A stretch of 53,296 nt of DNA from an uncultured Prevotellaceae bacterium (GCA_937891085.1 CALAEY010000085.1:1-53296), one strand, 5' to 3'; counted from the first letter of the stretch, positions 22,543 to 31,427 are shown. Translations and numbers: made by a program. Notes: generated by a model not told the origin, from the sequence alone.

Positions 22543-23821
22543 GCTTGTTGCTGTTAGACCCCTTGATGAGGATGGTCTTCCCAGCAGGTTTGAGTTGCTG
22601 CAAAGCGGCAATCAAGGCAGGCGTGTCTGGGTAAGTGGGGTAGGCGTGGCGTGTCTTGGCAAACTGCTCGCCAACGAGCAGCACCTCCTCAAAATCACAC
22701 TGGTCGATGTAATCCACTACGCGCTGGTGCTCTGCTTCACTCTCAGCACCGAGTTCTCCCATCTGTCCTAAAATCAACATCTTATGATTGGCCTGCATCT
22801 GAGAGAAATTCTCCAAAGCGGCCTGCATGCTCGTAGGATTGGCATTGTAGGCATCGATGATGAGGGTGTTTCGCTCTGTGCGTTGCAGTTGCGAACGATT
22901 GTTCTGTGGCGCATAGCCCTCAAGGGCTGCATTGATTTGGGCAGGTGTCACTCCGAAATGACTACCAATGGTGATGGCGGCCAAGGCATTGTTAAAGTTG
23001 TAAGAACCAATCAGTTGGGTCTGCACTTTCTGCCAAGCGGCACTCTGCATGCCCTTCCACTCCAAAGCCAAGAACGGCGAGTTTCCTGTGACGCGTCCTG
23101 TGATGTAGAGTCCCTCGGAAGTGCCATATTCTATATGGGTAAGTCCTTGCGCGATGCCTTGCAGGTAAGGGTTCTCATGATCGATGAAGATAGTGGCGTT
23201 TCCCTTCGCTCTCAGAAAGTCGTAGAGTTCGCCTTTGGTGTGGATGACTCCCTCGAAAGAACCGAAGCCCAAGAGGTGCGCCTTTCCCACATTGGTGATG
23301 ATACCATAATCGGGCTCTGCAATATCCACCAATTCCTTGATGTCGCCAGGGTGGCTGGCTCCCATCTCAATGACACCCATCTGATGCTCCTTCTTCAGTC
23401 CCAGCAGGGTGAGGGGCACGCCGATGGAGTTGTTCAGATTGCCCTGCGTATAGAGGATATTGAACTTCTGGCGCAGCACGGCAGCGATGAGTTCCTTGGT
23501 TGTGGTCTTGCCATTGGTGCCAGTAATGCCGATGAGGGGAGTGCCCAACTGCCTGCGATGGTGGCGTGCCAAGGCTTGCAGAACCAGGAGTCCGTCGTCC
23601 ACCAATGTATAGCGATCGTCATCGGCCTTGAAAAAGGCAGCTTCATCTACCACCACATGGCTGCAACCAGCCTCTAATGCCTTCGCTGCAAAGGCGTTGC
23701 CATTGAAAGAGGCTCCCTTCAGGGCGATGAAGAGAGAACCTTGCGGGCAGTGGCGACTGTCTGTAGTCACACCGCTGCTCTTCAGAAAGTGCGCATATAA
23801 TGCCTCTATATCAGTGTTCAT
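22517..23821 (-). CDS. murF: UDP-N-acetylmuramoyl-tripeptide--D-alanyl-D-alanine ligase
   Basis: Adds D-Ala-D-Ala to the UDP-MurNAc tripeptide, the last cytoplasmic step of peptidoglycan precursor synthesis. The 434-residue protein shows TDSRHCPQGSLFIALKG at the N-terminus, the ATP loop GITGTNGKTTTKEL (about 98-111), GVIEMGASHPGDI, and IIDAYNANPTSM, all MurF marks. The start codon at 23821 is 26 bases after the promoter element at 23848-23855. It is a single gene, divergent from folP and overlapping the VanZ gene at its 3' end. Confidence 0.96.
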   Translation of the reverse strand: MNTDIEALYAHFLKSSGVTTDSRHCPQGSLFIALKGASFNGNAFAAKALEAGCSHVVVDEAAFFKADDDRYTLVDDGLLVLQALARHHRRQLGTPLIGITGTNGKTTTKELIAAVLRQKFNILYTQGNLNNSIGVPLTLLGLKKEHQMGVIEMGASHPGDIKELVDIAEPDYGIITNVGKAHLLGFGSFEGVIHTKGELYDFLRAKGNATIFIDHENPYLQGIAQGLTHIEYGTSEGLYITGRVTGNSPFLALEWKGMQSAAWQKVQTQLIGSYNFNNALAAITIGSHFGVTPAQINAALEGYAPQNNRSQLQRTERNTLIIDAYNANPTSMQAALENFSQMQANHKMLILGQMGELGAESEAEHQRVVDYIDQCDFEEVLLVGEQFAKTRHAYPTYPDTPALIAALQQLKPAGKTILIKGSNSNKLSSVVEYL

Positions 23822-23847
23822 ATACCAACTTATTTACGGATTATAAA

Positions 23848-23855
23848 CAAAGATA
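23848..23855 (-). promoter_or_regulatory. -7 element (TATCTTTG) of murF
   Basis: Reverse-strand TATCTTTG, 26 bases before the ATG. A TTTG at 23875-23872 is only 16 bases upstream, shorter than usual. Confidence 0.5.
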
Positions 23856-23899
23856 GGCATTATTTTGTTATCAAAGCGAAATACAAGCGTTTTTTTGAT

Positions 23900-23907
23900 T
23901 ACATTTG
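23900..23907 (+). promoter_or_regulatory. -7 element (TACATTTG) of folP
   Basis: TACATTTG lies 26 bases before the ATG at 23934 and inside a longer open frame, which argues for the shorter folP start. Confidence 0.5.
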
Positions 23908-23933
23908 TGGCAATAAAGTGTGACGAGGTGCCT

Positions 23934-24785
23934 ATGAAGTGGAATACGCTCAACATAAACGGACTGTTGCTCACGTTGGAACGCCCCTTGGTGATGGGGA
24001 TTCTGAACGTGACGCCCAACTCGTTTTATGAAGCCAGCCGTAAGCAGACGGAGAGCGAAGTGGCTGCTGAGGTGGAGCGACTCCTCTCTGAAGGGGCCGA
24101 CATCATCGATGTGGGAGCCTGCTCCACGCGTCCAGATGCTGCGATAGTCAGTAAGGAGGAGGAAACGGAGCGTCTGCGCTTCGGATTACAAGCGTTGAGG
24201 AAGGTGGCACCACAAGCCTTGGTGTCTGTAGATACCTTCAGGGCCGATGTGGCATGTATGTGTGTAGAGGAATACGGCGTGGGCATGGTGAACGACATCT
24301 CTGGCGGAACGTTTGATAAGGACATGTTCGCCACCGTTGCCAAACTGCGTACACCTTATATATTAATGTATATCCAAGGCGAGGTGGAAAGCATGCACCG
24401 TCAGCATACGTATGCCGATGTGACGGCCGATACCATCAAGGCATTGGCAGCGAAGGTGTTTGAACTTCGGGGCATGGGGGTGCATGACATCATCTTGGAT
24501 CCTGGCTTCGGGTTCAGTAAGACGGTGGAGCAGAATTATGAATTGATGGCGCACTTGGCCGATTTCCAAGTGTTTGAGTTGCCCCTGCTGGTGGGCATCT
24601 CCCGCAAGTCCATGATTTGGCGACAGCTGGACATCCGTCCTGAAGAGGCACTGAATGGCACCACAGCCCTACACATGGCAGCATTGGAACGGGGAGCAGA
24701 CATCCTGCGCGTGCATGATGTGAAGCAGGCAGTGGAAGCGGTGCGCATCTATGAGGAATTAACTAAGTATCAATCAACTAAATAG
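23934..24785 (+). CDS. folP: Dihydropteroate synthase
   Basis: Joins p-aminobenzoate to the pterin pyrophosphate in folate synthesis. About 283 residues from MKWNTLNING. Family motifs are present: VMGILNVTPNSFYEAS, GADIIDVGACSTRPD, SVDTFR, GMVNDISGG, IILDPGFGFSKT and GISRKSM. Two details differ from the most common form: TPN in place of TPD in the first loop and ACSTRP in place of ESTRP. The start is set by the promoter at 23900 and by the family N-terminus; an upstream in-frame ATG at 23865 is rejected. cdaA follows 8 bases after the stop, probably on the same transcript. Confidence 0.94.
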   Translation: MKWNTLNINGLLLTLERPLVMGILNVTPNSFYEASRKQTESEVAAEVERLLSEGADIIDVGACSTRPDAAIVSKEEETERLRFGLQALRKVAPQALVSVDTFRADVACMCVEEYGVGMVNDISGGTFDKDMFATVAKLRTPYILMYIQGEVESMHRQHTYADVTADTIKALAAKVFELRGMGVHDIILDPGFGFSKTVEQNYELMAHLADFQVFELPLLVGISRKSMIWRQLDIRPEEALNGTTALHMAALERGADILRVHDVKQAVEAVRIYEELTKYQSTK

Positions 24786-24793
24786 ATAGGGAA

Positions 24794-25558
24794 GTGTTTT
24801 TCGATTTTACCATTAAAGATTTCATAGACATACTGCTGGTGGCAGTGTTGCTCTATTATACCTATAAGGTGATGAAGTCGTCAGGTTCCATCAATATCTT
24901 CGTGGGTATCATGGTGTTTATCCTGATATGGCTGGTAGTGACGCAGGTGCTAGACATGCGATTGCTGGGCTCTATCATGGATAAGTTGGTCAGTGTGGGT
25001 GTCCTTGCCATCATCGTGATTTTCCAAGACGAGATACGCCGCTTCTTGCTGAACCTTGGTTCGCACCACAACGCCAGTGCCTTCGTGAAGTTCTTGATGC
25101 GCAACAAGAAATCGAAGCCTATGCACGAGGACATTATGCCCATCGTGATGGCATGCATCAGCATGGCGAAGGGGAAGGTGGGGGCACTCATCGTGATAGA
25201 GCGCGATTTCCCATTGGATGACATCATCAATACGGGGGATGTGATAGACGCGAACATCAATCAGCGACTGATTGAGAACATCTTCTTCAAGAACAGTCCG
25301 CTGCATGACGGGGCCATGGTGATCAGAAAGAAGCGTATTGAGGCGGCTGGTTGCATCTTGCCTGTATCGCATAATCTGGACATCCCTAAGGAACTGGGAC
25401 TGCGCCATCGTGCGGCATTAGGCATGTCACAGGTCTCTGATGCTCTTTGCATCATCGTCTCTGAGGAAACGGGAGGCATCTCCGTAGCACATCGGGGAGA
25501 GTTCCACTTGAATCTTAATGCTGAGCAGTTGGAAAGCTTCCTCACGGCAGAAGAATAA
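24794..25558 (+). CDS. cdaA: Diadenylate cyclase (CdaA type)
   Basis: Makes cyclic di-AMP from two ATP. The 254-residue protein has three N-terminal membrane helices (about 10-24, 34-50, 60-77) and a cytoplasmic DisA_N domain with the DGA motif at 172-174 (SPLHDGAMVI) and RHR at 204-206 (GLRHRAALG). The start is GTG at 24794; no better ATG exists before the first helix. It follows folP by 8 bases, an arrangement widespread in Bacteroidetes. A terminator lies at 25631-25656. Confidence 0.94.
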   Translation: MFFDFTIKDFIDILLVAVLLYYTYKVMKSSGSINIFVGIMVFILIWLVVTQVLDMRLLGSIMDKLVSVGVLAIIVIFQDEIRRFLLNLGSHHNASAFVKFLMRNKKSKPMHEDIMPIVMACISMAKGKVGALIVIERDFPLDDIINTGDVIDANINQRLIENIFFKNSPLHDGAMVIRKKRIEAAGCILPVSHNLDIPKELGLRHRAALGMSQVSDALCIIVSEETGGISVAHRGEFHLNLNAEQLESFLTAEE

Positions 25559-25586
25559 GGATAGTTTCACAGTTATGCGCACAAAT

Positions 25587-25602
25587 GCTCACAGCTGTGA
25601 GC
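25587..25602. repeat. Perfect 16-base palindrome
   Basis: GCTCACAGCTGTGAGC reads the same on both strands. A related half (CACAACGGTGAGC) follows at about 25612-25624. It lies between cdaA and the terminator, so it may be a transcript hairpin or a protein site. Confidence 0.7.
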
Positions 25603-25630
25603 AAAAATGACCACAACGGTGAGCATAAAA

Positions 25631-25656
25631 AATCCCCGCCTTCGAAAGCGGGGATT
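25631..25656. terminator. Bidirectional terminator between cdaA and ackA
   Basis: Arms AATCCCCGC (25631-25639) and GCGGGGATT (25648-25656) with an 8-base loop, A-run before and T-containing sequence after, between convergent genes. Confidence 0.85.
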
Positions 25657-25683
25657 CTCGTTTATGAAAAGTTTATCTCAGAC

Positions 25684-26886
25684 TTACTTGTTCAAGATAT
25701 TTACGGTGTCTTGAGCAATCATCAGCTCTTCATCCGTGCAAACTACCACGACCTTCACCTTGGAATCTGGCGTAGAGATGATGCCTTCCTTACCTAGACG
25801 AGTCTCGGCATTCAGCTTGTCGTCAACCTTCAAGTTCAGATAGTCCATACCAGAAACGGCACCAGAACGGATGCTTGCCTGATTCTCACCAACGCCGCCC
25901 GTGAAGACGATGATGTCTACGCCGCCTAATGCAGCCGTATAGGCACCGATGTACTTCTTGATGCGGTAGATATAGGCATTGGTAGCTGTGATGGCCTTCT
26001 GGTTGCCCTTGTTGTAGGCTTCCTCGATGGAGCGCATATCGCTGGAGATGCCCGTGAGGCCCAGCATACCGCTCTTCTTGTTGAGGATGGCACTCATACG
26101 GTGCGCATCTACACCCAACTTGTTCTGCAGGTAAGTCACCACACCACCGTCTACGTCGCCGCTTCGGGTACCCATGATGAGGCCTTCCAATGGGGTGAGA
26201 CCCATAGAGGTGTCTATCACCTTGCCGTCCTTGATGGCAGCGATTGAAGCACCATTGCCGATGTGGCAAGTGATGATTTTCTTGCCCTCAGGAGTAGTGC
26301 CGAGCATCTCGCATACGTGCTGACTTACAAAGCGATGAGAGGTTCCGTGGAAACCATAGCGGCGGATCTGGTACTTCTCGTAGTATTCGTATGGCAGTGC
26401 ATAGAGGTATGCATAGTCGGGCATCGTCTGATGGAAAGCGGTATCAAACACACCTACCTGTGGAATGTCTGGCAGAATGGCCTTCACGGCAGCCACACCC
26501 TTCAGGTTGGCTGGATTGTGCAGCGGAGCCAAGTCGTTGCAAGCCTCGAAAGCCTCCAGAACTTCAGGTGTGAGGAGGGCAGACTCGGTGAACTTCTCGC
26601 CACCATGCACCATGCGATGACCCACGGCATTGATCTCATTCAGAGACTTGATGGCACCATAGGTAGGATCTGTGAGGGTCTGCAAGATGAGCTCTACGCC
26701 TACGGTATGCTCAGGAATGTCTTTCTCGATGATCTTCTTCTCTCCATCGGGAGCCACGAACTTAAGGAATGAGCCTTCCAGGCCGATCATTTCTATACCA
26801 CCAGAAGCGATGACAGACTTATTGCTCATATCAAAAAGCTTGTACTTGATAGAGGAACTTCCGCAATTGAGTACTAATATTTTCAT
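25684..26886 (-). CDS. ackA: Acetate kinase
   Basis: Converts acetyl phosphate and ADP to acetate and ATP. The 400-residue protein starts MKILVLNCGSSSIKYKLFDM (phosphate 1 loop), has GHRMVHGG, HIGNGASIAAI and TRSGDVDGGV, and GVGENQ near the end; these are the acetate kinase signatures. It lies 12 bases after pta and forms the pta-ackA pair for acetate production and energy conservation in fermentation. Confidence 0.97.
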   Translation of the reverse strand: MKILVLNCGSSSIKYKLFDMSNKSVIASGGIEMIGLEGSFLKFVAPDGEKKIIEKDIPEHTVGVELILQTLTDPTYGAIKSLNEINAVGHRMVHGGEKFTESALLTPEVLEAFEACNDLAPLHNPANLKGVAAVKAILPDIPQVGVFDTAFHQTMPDYAYLYALPYEYYEKYQIRRYGFHGTSHRFVSQHVCEMLGTTPEGKKIITCHIGNGASIAAIKDGKVIDTSMGLTPLEGLIMGTRSGDVDGGVVTYLQNKLGVDAHRMSAILNKKSGMLGLTGISSDMRSIEEAYNKGNQKAITATNAYIYRIKKYIGAYTAALGGVDIIVFTGGVGENQASIRSGAVSGMDYLNLKVDDKLNAETRLGKEGIISTPDSKVKVVVVCTDEELMIAQDTVNILNK

Positions 26887-26898
26887 AACTATGTAATT

Positions 26899-27918
26899 TT
26901 ATTTGTTAGCTTTTGCTGCCTGAGCCTGGCATGCGGTGATGGCTACCATGTAGTAGATGTCGTCTACGGAGCAACCGCGGCTGAGGTCGTTTACTGGACG
27001 TGCGATACCTTGGAGGATAGGGCCGAGGGCAACGGCATCGCCCAGGCGTTGCACCATCTTGTAGGCAATGTTTCCCACTTCAAGGCAAGGGAACACCAGC
27101 ACGTTGGCCTTGCCAGCGATCTCACTGCCAGGGGCTTTCTTGTTGCCCACAGAAGGCACCAATGCGGCATCTGCCTGCAATTCACCGTCAACTTTCAGTG
27201 TAGGATCCATCTCCTTGGCAAGTTGGGTAGCTTCTACCACCTTATCTACTACCTCATGAGAAGCAGAACCCTTAGTGGAGAAGCTCAGCATGGCTACGCG
27301 TGGGTCTGCGAAACCACCTACTGCCTTGGCTGTCTGTGCCGTACATACGGCAATCTGCGCCAACTGTGAGGCATCTGGCATAGGAGTCACGGCTACGTCG
27401 CCAACTACCAAAACGCCGTCTTCGCCATACTGTGGCTGCTTGGTGATGAGCAGCATGGCACCGCTGACGCAAGTGATGCCCGGAGTGCACTTGATGATCT
27501 GCAAGGCAGGACGCAGCGTCTCTGCAGTAGTGCTCAGTGCACCAGAGATTTGGCCGTCTGCCTCCCCGGTCTTGATGATCATGCAGCCCAGATAGAGCGG
27601 ATTCTTCACCAGCTCTCGGGCTTCCTCTATGGTCATGCCCTTTTTCTTGCGGAGTTCAGCAAGCAGGGCGGCATATTCCTCAGATTTCGGATTGTTCAGT
27701 GGATCGATAAGCGTTGCCTTATCTATATTTTTCAGATTATGCTTCTCAGCCAGGGCGTGTATCTCTGCTGGGTCGCCAATCAGGACGATGTCCGCAATGC
27801 CATCGGCCAAAACATGATCTGCAGCTTTCAATGTGCGCTCTTCTGTGGCTTCTGGAAGCACGATGCGTTGGCGATTGGCTTTGGCACGCTCAATAATTCC
27901 TTGGATTAGTTTGCTCAT
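26899..27918 (-). CDS. pta: Phosphate acetyltransferase
   Basis: Converts acetyl-CoA and phosphate to acetyl phosphate. The start is placed at MSKLIQGIIERAK (27918), giving 339 residues, the length of the single-domain enzyme; a longer open frame from 27993 would include the promoter. Motifs: RIVLPEATEERTLKAA, SGALSTTAETLRPALQII, DGELQADAAL and NVLVFPCLEVGNIAYKMVQR. It is the first gene of the pta-ackA operon with a strong promoter at 27964-27994. Confidence 0.96.
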   Translation of the reverse strand: MSKLIQGIIERAKANRQRIVLPEATEERTLKAADHVLADGIADIVLIGDPAEIHALAEKHNLKNIDKATLIDPLNNPKSEEYAALLAELRKKKGMTIEEARELVKNPLYLGCMIIKTGEADGQISGALSTTAETLRPALQIIKCTPGITCVSGAMLLITKQPQYGEDGVLVVGDVAVTPMPDASQLAQIAVCTAQTAKAVGGFADPRVAMLSFSTKGSASHEVVDKVVEATQLAKEMDPTLKVDGELQADAALVPSVGNKKAPGSEIAGKANVLVFPCLEVGNIAYKMVQRLGDAVALGPILQGIARPVNDLSRGCSVDDIYYMVAITACQAQAAKANK

Positions 27919-27963
27919 AGTAGTAAACGATTTAATGTTATTGTATAGATTGTTTATTGCATA

Positions 27964-27994
27964 CAAAGATAGTGTAAATTGATGTAAAAGCAAA
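27964..27994 (-). promoter_or_regulatory. Promoter of the pta-ackA operon
   Basis: Reverse-strand TTTG (27994-27991), 19 bases, then TATCTTTG (27971-27964). It is one of the best matches in the window, 45 bases ahead of the chosen pta start. Confidence 0.7.
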
Positions 27995-28045
27995 ACTTGT
28001 GGGCATTTTGCTTGAAAAAAAGAAAGCAGAAAGGAACGGATATAA

Positions 28046-28113
28046 TTATTGCATTACAAATCCCCGGGGTGTAAGCACGCTCTTACATCCGTCACGGATT
28101 TGTAATGCAATAA
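28046..28113. repeat. 18-bp perfect inverted repeat
   Basis: Arms TTATTGCATTACAAATCC (28046-28063) and GGATTTGTAATGCAATAA (28096-28113) are perfect, with a 32-base centre holding CCCCGGGG and a weaker GTGTAAG/CTTACAT pair. There is no T-run, so it is unlike an ordinary terminator. It may be a small mobile palindrome or a regulatory hairpin. Confidence 0.8.
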
Positions 28114-28145
28114 GCTTTCGAGTGTATGAATATCCAGATTTACAG

Positions 28146-28427
28146 TTACTCTTCTGGGTTCATTTGTTTCAGGACATTAGCACTAACCTTAAACTTGATG
28201 GTAGTGCGTTCTGGAATCTCATGGAACTCACCATTTCTTGGGTCACGGCCAGGGCGCTGAGGCTGGCGATGAGGGATGAACTTTCCAAAGTACTGAAGCT
28301 TTACTTCTTCACCTTCACACATTTTCTCTACAACAAGTTTGTTGTACTCATCCACAAAGTTCTTAGCTACATAGTCATTGCAGTTAAGTCGCTTCGCTAA
28401 TTCCTTTACAAAACTAAATTTATTCAT
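28146..28427 (-). CDS. HU/IHF-family DNA-binding protein
   Basis: A 93-residue histone-like protein. It begins MNKFSFVKELAKRLNC, has VKLQYFGKF in place of the common GFGxF turn, then RPGRDPRNGEFHEIPERTT (the DNA-contacting arm with RxxRNPxTG-like spacing) and a C-terminal IKFKVSANVLKQ helix. It should bind and bend DNA in the nucleoid. Several variant HU proteins are usual in Bacteroidetes. It stands alone, with an AT-rich upstream region and a tentative promoter at 28598-28605. Confidence 0.9.
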   Translation of the reverse strand: MNKFSFVKELAKRLNCNDYVAKNFVDEYNKLVVEKMCEGEEVKLQYFGKFIPHRQPQRPGRDPRNGEFHEIPERTTIKFKVSANVLKQMNPEE

Positions 28428-28793
28428 TTTAGATCCAGTATTATATATAGTTATCTATAAAATAGGGTTATCAACATTTATCTTTTCCGCATAATTAGGA
28501 ATCACCGTTTGATATATATAATCATTCTAAACGCTTTTTTCTTCTTAATTAACGGAAACTCCCATTCAATGGGCGTTTGTAAAAAACAAATTTCATACAA
28601 ATATAAGGTATTTTGCTTGAAATTAGGAAATAAAATTATAAAAAAATAAGCATGATATTTAATTATTTTTCTGATTATTCTAAATTTCAAATGATTTTGT
28701 GCGTGTTTGCGCTTTTTTATTTTTAGGGGCTTATTTGTGGATTCGGATTTATATTATTACCTTTGTCTTATGAAACTAATAAAAACTAATGAT
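28428..28793. other. AT-rich intergenic region between the HU gene and the phosphatase gene
   Basis: No gene. It holds a tentative reverse-strand TATATTTG (28605-28598) for the HU gene, a short hairpin CCCATTCAATGGG (28561-28573), and the phosphatase promoter at 28734-28765. The rest is A/T-rich without a recognised structure. Confidence 0.5.
28734..28765 (+). promoter_or_regulatory. Promoter of the alkaline phosphatase gene
   Basis: TTTG (28734-28737), 20 bases, TACCTTTG (28758-28765). It supports the start at 28794 and rules out the longer frame beginning at 28707. Confidence 0.7.
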
Positions 28794-30212
28794 ATGAAAA
28801 GATTTGCTTATTTGTTGTTCGTAGCCCTGTTTGCCCTGAATTTGCAGGCACAACAGGCGAAGTACGTTTTCTATTTTATTGGTGACGGTATGGGCGTAAA
28901 CCAGATCAATGGTACCGAGATGTATATAGCTGCCAATCAAGGGCGTATCGGCATAGAGCCTTTGCTGTTTCCTTCTTTCCCTGTTGCAACTGTGGCTGCC
29001 ACTTATTCTTCTTCAAATCCTATCACCGACTCTGCTGCAGGTGGTACGGCGCTGTCTTCTGGCGTGAAGACTTACAATGCTGCCATCGGTGTAGATAAGG
29101 ACAAGAATAGGGTAGAGACTCTGGCAGAAATGGCCAAGAAAGCGGGAAAGAAAGTCGGTGTGGCAACATCAGTGAGTATCGATCATGCCACACCTGCTTG
29201 CTTCTATGCGCATCAGGAACGTCGTCAGATGTACTATGAGATTGCCACAGACCTGCCAAAGTCTGGTTTCGACTTCTTCGCAGGTAGCGGTTTCCTGCGT
29301 ACTGAGCAGACCATCGACGGTAAGCCTGCGCCAAGCATCTATCCGATGATTGATGCTGCTGGCTATGTGATAGCACATGGCGTAGATGAGTACAAGGCAA
29401 AGGCTGCCACTACTGATAAGATGATTTTGGTGCAGCCAGAAAGTGCTACGCGCGTTGACTGTCTGCCATATGCCATCGATCGTAAGCCTGGCGACCTCAC
29501 ACTGAAGCAAATCACAGAGAGTGCCATCGACTTCCTGACAAAGGATAAGAAGAGCAAGGGTTTCTTCCTCATGGTGGAAGGCGGAAAGATAGACTGGGCT
29601 TGCCATGCCAACGATGCCGGAGCTGCTTTTGAAGAGGTCATCGATATGGATGAGGCTGTGAAGGTGGCTTATGAGTTCTATCAGAAGCACCCGAAGGAGA
29701 CGCTGATCGTAATTTCTGCCGATCATGAGACTGGTGGTTTGGCATTAGGCAACTCTAACTACTGGCTCTATCTGGAGAACTTCAAGAGTCAGAAGTGCTC
29801 TATTGAGGAATTCTCAAAGAAAGTGACCGATTATCGTCGCGACCATCAGAGAGATGCTTCATGGGAAGGCGTGAAGGCGCTTCTGGCGGAGAACTTCGGT
29901 TTCTTTGATAAGGTGAAACTCACTTGGGCAGAGGAGAGACAACTGAGAGATGCTTACGAAGAATCTTTCGTGAACAATAATATCAAATTTGATGAGAGCC
30001 TCTATTCTTCCACAGATCCTATGGCTACTGCTGCCAAACTTGTGCTGGCAAAGTCGGCTCATATCGCATGGACAACTGGCGGACATACTGCTGGCTATGT
30101 GCCTGTTTATGTGGTAGGTGCTGGTGCCAATCTGTTCATGAATGGCAAGATTGACAATATCGAAATCGCTCGCAACATTGCCAAGGCTGCTGGATATAAG
30201 TTCACTAATTGA
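28794..30212 (+). CDS. Alkaline phosphatase, secreted
   Basis: A phosphomonoesterase of the PhoA superfamily, exported to the periplasm. From ATG 28794 it has 472 residues with signal peptide 1-20 (MKRFAYLLFVALFALNLQAQ). The first metal site is FIGDGMG, the nucleophile is Ser80 in ITDSAAGGTA, and later metal ligands lie in EGGKIDWACHANDAG and SADHETGG, with TGGHTAGYVPV near the end. It is expected to release phosphate from organic phosphates. It is a single gene with promoter and terminator. Confidence 0.93.
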   Translation: MKRFAYLLFVALFALNLQAQQAKYVFYFIGDGMGVNQINGTEMYIAANQGRIGIEPLLFPSFPVATVAATYSSSNPITDSAAGGTALSSGVKTYNAAIGVDKDKNRVETLAEMAKKAGKKVGVATSVSIDHATPACFYAHQERRQMYYEIATDLPKSGFDFFAGSGFLRTEQTIDGKPAPSIYPMIDAAGYVIAHGVDEYKAKAATTDKMILVQPESATRVDCLPYAIDRKPGDLTLKQITESAIDFLTKDKKSKGFFLMVEGGKIDWACHANDAGAAFEEVIDMDEAVKVAYEFYQKHPKETLIVISADHETGGLALGNSNYWLYLENFKSQKCSIEEFSKKVTDYRRDHQRDASWEGVKALLAENFGFFDKVKLTWAEERQLRDAYEESFVNNNIKFDESLYSSTDPMATAAKLVLAKSAHIAWTTGGHTAGYVPVYVVGAGANLFMNGKIDNIEIARNIAKAAGYKFTN

Positions 30213-30240
30213 TAAAATTAATTAAAATTGAAATAAATGA

Positions 30241-30268
30241 AATGCCCCGTTCCTAAGAGCGGGGCATT
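30241..30268. terminator. Bidirectional terminator between the phosphatase and lpxH
   Basis: Arms AATGCCCCG (30241-30249) and CGGGGCATT (30260-30268) around a 10-base loop, between convergent genes. Confidence 0.85.
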
Positions 30269-30290
30269 CATATTATAATAAGGTGTAAGT

Positions 30291-31055
30291 TCAGACTTTG
30301 GTTTCTCCTTCGATGTATTGCTCCATGAAGAGGTGCTCTCCATCGAAGACGGCATAGGTGAAGAGATTGATCCAATCGCCTAAGATCAGCACGCGCGAGG
30401 TCTTGCTTAGCTGCAGATCCAGCTCTATATGCCGATGCCCGTAGATGAAGAAGTTGATGTCGGGATGGTTCTTCAAGTACTCCTTCGTATAGAGCACCAA
30501 GTATTCCTTATCCTCTCCCATATAGTCGGGCTCCTTGCCGTTCTCACGCTTCATGCGGCTGTGCTTAGCCCAATTCAAGCCGAAAGCGACACTCCATCGC
30601 GGATGTATGCAGGAAAACAGGGCTTGCAAGAACTTGTTATGGAACAGAGAGCGCAAGAACTGGAACTTCTTATCAGGATCGCCAAGGCCGTCGCCATGCG
30701 CCAAGTAGAACTCCTTGCCGTAAAGTTCGGTAGTTAGCGGTTTCTTATGGATGATGAGGCCGCATTCCTTTTCGAGATAGTCGTCGCACCAGATGTCATG
30801 ATTTCCTGTGAAGAAATGGATTTCCACCCCCATGTCCGTGAGTTCCGAGAGTTTGCCAAGGAAGCGCGTATAGCCCTTTGGCACTACGGTCTTGAACTCA
30901 TACCAGAAGTCGAACATGTCGCCAAGAAGGTAGATGGCTGCAGCCTTATCCTTGATTTGGTCAAGGAAGTTCACCAGCCTTCGCTCTTGTGTCCTGCTAT
31001 GCTCTATGGCAAGGGATCCCAAGTGTGCATCCGAGAGGAAATAGATATTCTTCAT
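30291..31055 (-). CDS. lpxH: UDP-2,3-diacylglucosamine diphosphatase
   Basis: Hydrolyses UDP-2,3-diacylglucosamine to lipid X and UMP in lipid A synthesis at the inner membrane. From MKNIYFLSDAHLG (31055) it has 254 residues. Calcineurin-type metal motifs are present: DAHLG, LGDMFDFWYE, FTGNHDIWCDDYLEKECG and YGHRHIEL. The longer frame from 31082 is rejected, since the metal motif sits at the usual distance from the shorter start. It is the last gene of a four-gene operon (glycosyltransferase, radC, DUF59, lpxH). Confidence 0.9.
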   Translation of the reverse strand: MKNIYFLSDAHLGSLAIEHSRTQERRLVNFLDQIKDKAAAIYLLGDMFDFWYEFKTVVPKGYTRFLGKLSELTDMGVEIHFFTGNHDIWCDDYLEKECGLIIHKKPLTTELYGKEFYLAHGDGLGDPDKKFQFLRSLFHNKFLQALFSCIHPRWSVAFGLNWAKHSRMKRENGKEPDYMGEDKEYLVLYTKEYLKNHPDINFFIYGHRHIELDLQLSKTSRVLILGDWINLFTYAVFDGEHLFMEQYIEGETKV

Positions 31056-31068
31056 ATATGTGCGCGTT

Positions 31069-31380
31069 TTACATGAAACCAAGTTCCAGTTTGGCTTCCT
31101 CGCTCATCATGTCTTGGGTCCATTCGGGCTCGAAGACAATGTTGATGTTGGTGGAAGTCACCCCTTTGATGGAGCTGACCTTCTCTTTGGCATCTTCCAT
31201 CAAGAAATCGCCTGCCGGACAACTTGGAGCGGTGAGTGTCATGTCTATGTTCACGGCACCGTCTTCTGCCACATCTATTTTGTAGATGAGGCCCAAGTCG
31301 TAGATGTTGACGGGTATTTCGGGGTCGTACACCGTCTTCAGCATGGCCACTATTTTTTCTTCTATTTCAAAAGTTGTCAT
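31069..31380 (-). CDS. DUF59/MIP18-family iron-sulfur assembly protein
   Basis: About 103 residues from MTTFEIEEKIV; the longer frame from 31425 adds basic residues that are not family-like. Motifs TVYDPEIPVNIYDLGLIYKI and LTAPSCPAGDFL (with the conserved Cys) mark the family that includes SufT and the MIP18 proteins, which help mature iron-sulfur proteins. It lies between radC and lpxH in the same operon, with 13 bases to lpxH. Confidence 0.9.
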   Translation of the reverse strand: MTTFEIEEKIVAMLKTVYDPEIPVNIYDLGLIYKIDVAEDGAVNIDMTLTAPSCPAGDFLMEDAKEKVSSIKGVTSTNINIVFEPEWTQDMMSEEAKLELGFM

Positions 31381-31427
31381 AGTTTTCCTTCTATATATGC
31401 GGACAAAGTTACGAAAAAAACTCATTT

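Noticed and set aside
22784..23677. Forward frame of 297 residues opposite murF
   Set aside because: Antisense shadow of murF; composition is not protein-like and no start signal is seen.
23865..23933. Longer N-terminus for folP
   Set aside because: The promoter element TACATTTG lies inside the extension and homologues start at the MKWNT-like position.
28046..28113. The 18-bp inverted repeat as a tRNA or plain terminator
   Set aside because: No cloverleaf or CCA end could be drawn, and there is no T-run after the stem.
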